From Primula veris (Eukaryota > Streptophyta > Magnoliopsida > Ericales > Primulaceae): 64,000 nucleotides of DNA. The notes beneath the pieces are model-generated. The model worked only from the letters and a program-made list of their open reading frames with translations. It was not told where the DNA came from and ran no database searches. The stretch covers positions 23,750,481 to 23,814,480 of the forward strand of contig OY821746.1 of assembly GCA_963682055.1 (NCBI GenBank). The letters run 5' to 3'. Of the stretch, positions 60,145 to 64,000 are shown one piece after another (the first letter of the stretch is position 1; each line of letters opens with the position of its first letter). The position numbers were made by a program, and so were the translations under genes.

Positions 60145-63100
60145 ATATGTATATATAGACACACACACATATATATGTGTATATATACATATATATATAT
60201 ATAGTGTATATGTATATATATAGTGTATATATATGTATGTAAAATTAGCTGAAAAAAATTGTTTTCCATGTTGAGCTGGTTCTGCACATTCTTGAAAAAA
60301 AAATTAGATGCGCATTATAAACTGTTTTTTTAATAAACTTTGTATGTTCTAAGCTTTTGAGCTAAAATAGCTAGCCAAACCTACCTTGTATCTTATTGCT
60401 CTTTTGGTCTAAAAAAGCTAATAAGCTAGGCTTTTAAAAGCATGACATTCAAATGTTACTTTGCTTATAAGCTAAGCGTATCAAATAAACTGAGCTTATG
60501 AGCTGCAGCCTAGCTAAGTCAGCCCATAAAATGCACAAAAGAAGCTAAAAGGGGGACAAACCAAATGATTGATCTCAAACATAGAGCTACTAACAAAGAA
60601 ATTTTGTTTCAAAAATTCAGACATAACCATACAATCCTACAAAATACCTGAGTTGCATTACTCAAATCAACTTCACCAGCATAACAACCTCGAATTGACA
60701 AATCTGGATTGAACGGATTGCACAAGATGGGAACTAGAGGTCCGGACTGATTGTAGTACAAAGGGGAAGAGTTAGGTGGGAGGTTAGAGTTAGTCACATT
60801 AGTGATAGCTTTATTAATAACATTCACAAGCTGAGATGTGACTTCTTTGCTTCTCAACAAGGTTTCTTGGGCTGTTGCATTGTCCACACAAGGTAAGATA
60901 TCGTCCAGAGCTGTATGAGCTGTTGGGTTTCGAACCCATTGGTTCATGGATATACAAGTGTCTGCTGTCACACTGCGTAGTCAAACAAAAAACACTGCTG
61001 AACTAAGTCTTAACTTTTCATAATTTGTGAACATAAAAGATTGAACCAAAGAATAAATAAGTGTGTTGTCCACGTAGATTAATTAATAAATCTCTCGATA
61101 CTAAGAAAGCAATGAACATTAAATAAATGGGTGTCACATGAATTTCTTCTCCTTACTACACCAGATGACCACTAAGGTCGCTGAAGAATAAATTTCAGAA
61201 TACTCGCTAAAAATTTAATACTAATAATTTCAGATTTGTATTAATTGTCATGCTGATACATAGAACAATAGAAACACATACAATCAAAAGTATGAGAAGG
61301 AAAAGGTTTTATGAGAGAGCCTTTCAGTAAATTGGTGTAGCCAACGTAACTCGTGGCAGACAATAAAATAAAGTGGTTATAAGAACTTACTTATGCAGAA
61401 GAAGAAATACGCCACACAATATAAATGTTCCAGTAACAAGAATCCATCCTATGATAACCAATCTGCAAAAATAATAACACAGAAATTTTTTAAAACCCGT
61501 TCAGATATTAATAAGAAAAAAACAACAGAGTTTAGTTTTTTCCTCTTTAAAGAAGCAAATGCAGAACTGATAAATACGACTGTATTACTCACATTTGTAC
61601 AAGCGCCTGCATGCCGAATAAGGAGAACACTGAAATATAAAAATAAAGTTAACAAGTCAAAAGAATGAAAGTAAAGACAAGCCACAGAGTTATTAATCAA
61701 TTTGGGTGATTAAGGGGCTTACAGAACCCAAGAAATGTCAAGAGGAGCATAACTGCAGCAAGTATTATAAGTGCCAATCTCCTGAAAAAACCCCAAAATA
61801 TAAAATAGTAAATACTAACAATACTACCAAGTAATTTACAATAGTTATTCCCTCCCACAAAAAAAAAGTGTTCTCAACTTATAAAATCTGTATGAGAAGT
61901 AATGAAAATTTCACTTACACGGAGTCCAAGAGTTTGTGTATCTTATGTGAATTATCCCCGGTCTTTTCATCTAGTAAATTAGCAGAAGAGTTGATTTTTC
62001 TCTGGATTGCGTCGATGTCGGATTGGACATTAGAAGGCAAAAATACTTGAACAACCCCAATTTGCTTAGCTGCGTCAAGATACCCCGAAACATTTCTAAG
62101 TTTCTCAACAGTGTTGTCGGCTTGATTCACTACATAATCCAATGTTTTTGTTGTGCTGTCATGATATTTCCCTTGACCAGTGTATAAAACAACACACCCG
62201 ACTCTGAAACCAAAAAACTCATACCTTAAGTCAGAAATGGTTCAAACAACAACATAGAATAGAAGAGAGAGAGGCACAGGGGTTGGGGTTGGGGTTGGGG
62301 TTGGAATTGGGTTGGGTGGGAGGAGAAGATATATTACTCTTGCATCTTACACTTTGCCAAAACTGTTTGATCTCTTGTTTCCCCTAACTTTTTACAACCA
62401 TGTCCCAAATTTCCCCATTTTTACTAACGAGTAATTGCGTTCACCCAAAATATAATGAGTTAGTAAATCAAATTACTTACATGATGCCCAAACGATAATA
62501 AGGCGACTAAAGTAAATCACTGACACAATGCCCAAACTATAATGACGACTGAATGAAGCAAATCACATACACGAGGAGCTAATAAAGCAAATTACTTACA
62601 TGATGCCCAAACGATAGTAAGGACGGACTAAAGTAAATCACTTACACGATGCCCAAACTATAAGGACGACTGCATAAAGCAAATCACTTACATGATGTTC
62701 AAACAATAATGAGCAAATATAGCAAAACATTTGCAAAATAACTTCCTTAAAATGTTCAAGTTGAAAAATGAGAAAAATAACAAGCAAATTTCTTTGAGCA
62801 TCATGATCGAGTTGCCAGTTAGCAAGTTACTACAATTAAAGAAATTATTGTGAAGTGTAATGGTTCGGCGAGAGAATGTAAAAGTTGGGAAAACGTGAGA
62901 AACATTCCAGTTTACTGGGATAACCCCTAAATGTCACGATTGATTTGTTCTCGTTTCCCCTTAACTTTTTTAAACCTAAGTCCCAAATTGGCCCCTTCTA
63001 CTAATGAGTAATTGTGTTGAGTAAACTAAATCAAATCACTTGCTAAGTGCCTAAAAAATAATGAGGAGTGAATTAAGAAAACACTAACATGATGCCCAAA

Positions 63101-63517
63101 CAATTATCAGGAGCGAATAAAGCAAAACATTGGCATAAAAGATTTCTAGAAAGATTGTTCAAGTTGAAAATTGAGAAAAAGAACGAGAAGGTTTCTTTGA
63201 GCATCATTAGTGAGTTGCCAGTTAGAAAAATGCTGCAATCAGAGGAACTATTGTGAACTTTAGCGGCTCGGTGAGAGAATGTACGATTTGGAGAAAACGT
63301 AAAAAAGTAAAACTAAAAGACAAAAGAGCACATACATTGCACAAACGGTGAAGAGTATGAGGAGAATGAGAGAGAGAGCATATGCTAAACGAGAATAGCC
63401 ATATGGAGCCCTTCTACAACAGCAGTAGCAGAGACACATGAAAAATAAGCAAAGTCCAAAAGCTACAAACCAGACCGCTGCAATCCCAAAGAAGGGTGCA
63501 GCTGTAAAAGCCACCGA
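58694..63517 (-). CDS. Multi-pass membrane glycoprotein (plant tweety/prominin-like), partial
   Basis: Seven minus-strand exons, 63517-63336, 62203-61919, 61781-61723, 61629-61593, 61462-61391, 60972-60648 and 59074-58694, join to 446 aa; the N-terminal exon(s) lie beyond the window. Features in order: a first membrane segment (AAPFFGIAAVWFVAFGLCLF) with a following CLCYCCCRR; a second (LAYALSLILLILFTVC); a roughly 100-residue loop with VVNQADNTVEKLRNVSGYLD; two closely spaced hydrophobic segments (LALIILAAVMLLLTFLGF and LVIIGWILVTGTFILCGVFL); a Cys-containing extracellular-type loop with many N-x-S/T sites (NATAQ, NVTN, NQSG, NATQ, NVSYG); and a last segment (IYIGLVMVSGAVMLSLVFWV) before a basic tail. 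This matches a plant family of unknown biochemical function annotated as plasma-membrane fusion or tweety-like proteins. The coding parts appear intact. Confidence 0.82.
59075..60647 (-). other. Membrane-protein gene, last intron (1.6 kb)
   Basis: Non-coding. A TA/TG/CA microsatellite occupies about 60114-60240. About 59990-60530 contains repeated AAGCT/TAAGCTAG words (for example GCTTATAAGCTAAGC) and may be a decayed MITE. Confidence 0.55.
62204..63335 (-). other. Membrane-protein gene intron with tandem duplications
   Basis: It contains a GGGGTT-type run (62279-62305), about five copies of a 50-60 bp unit with AAATCACTTACATGATGCCC and AAACTATAA (62470-62720), and a larger duplication in which 62390-62905 resembles 62955-63305. 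Non-coding. Confidence 0.7.
62279..62320. repeat. GGGGTT tandem run
   Basis: GGGGTT is repeated four times (GGGGTTGGGGTTGGGGTTGG), followed by GGAATTGGGTTGGGTGGG. At least four G-tracts sit within 30 bp, enough for a G-quadruplex on the plus strand. The unit is not the plant telomere repeat TTTAGGG. Confidence 0.8.
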
Positions 63518-64000
63518 CTGCGTACAAAATAAGCACAAGTTAGAATGAGGTACAAAGTTTATTTAAATGGGTAATGTAGAAAAAAATCATAAGAAGTCCG
63601 AGGGGGGGAAAGACTTGCGCCTGAAAGCAGAAGTCAAAACAAGATATTTTTCAGAATGGTTTCATCTACCATAACAAATGGTTAAATCACCAAAAACTAA
63701 AGGTGTACATACTATTTTCAAATTTTTGTAATCTTCTCTTTATCAAAATCAGAACTCAGCCTTAAATCGTTATGTTTTACTCTGAACTGTATTCAGAAGT
63801 AAATGTTCCTATCATTTCCATTCAATACCGTCTTGATTGAGAGTATATTAAACGCCAAAGTTTCGCATGAAAATATTATTTTTTCCAGTGACATTCACAG
63901 ATTGGCTGTACTTTGTTTATATATATCCTAAATAGTTACAATAAAAGTTTTAGTGTAGCAAACAAGAGAAGCTAGCTGGGTAACATGGCTGTTAAGCTAC
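63518..64000. other. Right edge: intron or upstream of the membrane-protein gene
   Basis: By gene structure this should be intron 5' to the first visible exon, whose acceptor is TACGCAG. I see no exon in it. Confidence 0.5.

Noticed and set aside
60105..60287. His/Ile/Tyr-rich open frame
   Set aside because: It translates a TA/TG/CA microsatellite in an intron.

Overview
The window looks like a nuclear segment from a flowering plant, most likely a eudicot. It is strongly AT-rich, its genes have many exons with GT-AG introns, and transposon relics of every major plant class fill the introns and spacers. I assembled five host genes by hand from splice signals and recognisable protein families. 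They are a rhamnogalacturonate lyase (+, 12095-22520, 15 exons, 657 aa), a Golgi Qb-SNARE of the GOS1 family (+, 24532-33070, 5 exons, 220 aa), a MAM33-type mitochondrial glycoprotein-family protein (-, 35234-39351, with an apparent frame problem), a plastid alpha/beta hydrolase (-, 49902-53688, 6 exons, 378 aa), and the C-terminal 446 residues of a multi-pass membrane protein (-, 58694-63517, running off the right edge).

The left 10 kb is mobile DNA. Positions 940-2060 hold degenerate short repeats. Positions 2240-3850 hold a minisatellite present in both orientations, with tRNA-like Pol III boxes. A complete Cassandra-type TRIM (2861-3552; two LTRs carrying 5S rRNA-derived sequence; TSD AAATT) sits inside that minisatellite. 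Next comes a complete Mutator-like element (MULE) at 3921-9500, with 111-bp terminal inverted repeats differing at about 2 positions and a perfect 9-bp target duplication, ATGGAAAAA.

The MULE is the most interesting object here. It carries an uninterrupted four-exon transposase gene (1063 aa, DDE residues plus SWIM and CCHC zinc motifs). Facing it, and starting at a nearly identical distance from the other TIR, is a second gene. That gene encodes a GRF-type zinc finger, six exact 14-residue coiled-coil repeats and a C-terminal membrane anchor. The convergent two-gene plan resembles maize MuDR (mudrA/mudrB), but the second protein is of a different type. Its GRF finger is interrupted by one TGA where the family has Trp.

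In the middle (9.5-44 kb), host genes carry transposon insertions in their introns: a MULE transposase fragment, hAT- and CACTA-type MITEs and GA-rich/minisatellite DNA in the lyase; a Stowaway MITE, a Copia relic and a larger MITE in the SNARE gene; and a second Stowaway of identical length in the MAM33-like gene. Positions 42.2-43.3 kb hold a dead Harbinger-associated ORF1-like gene. Positions about 44.9-49.0 kb hold a decayed Copia element with a triplicated polypurine-tract segment.

On the right (54.7-56.5 kb) is a retroelement gag-like pseudogene flanked by CGATCG-rich palindromes and a perfect nested hairpin. A 44-base G homopolymer lies 10 bp past the stop codon of the membrane-protein gene. 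The five host genes are functionally unrelated, as is normal in a plant genome. The only genes that plausibly act together are the two inside the MULE.
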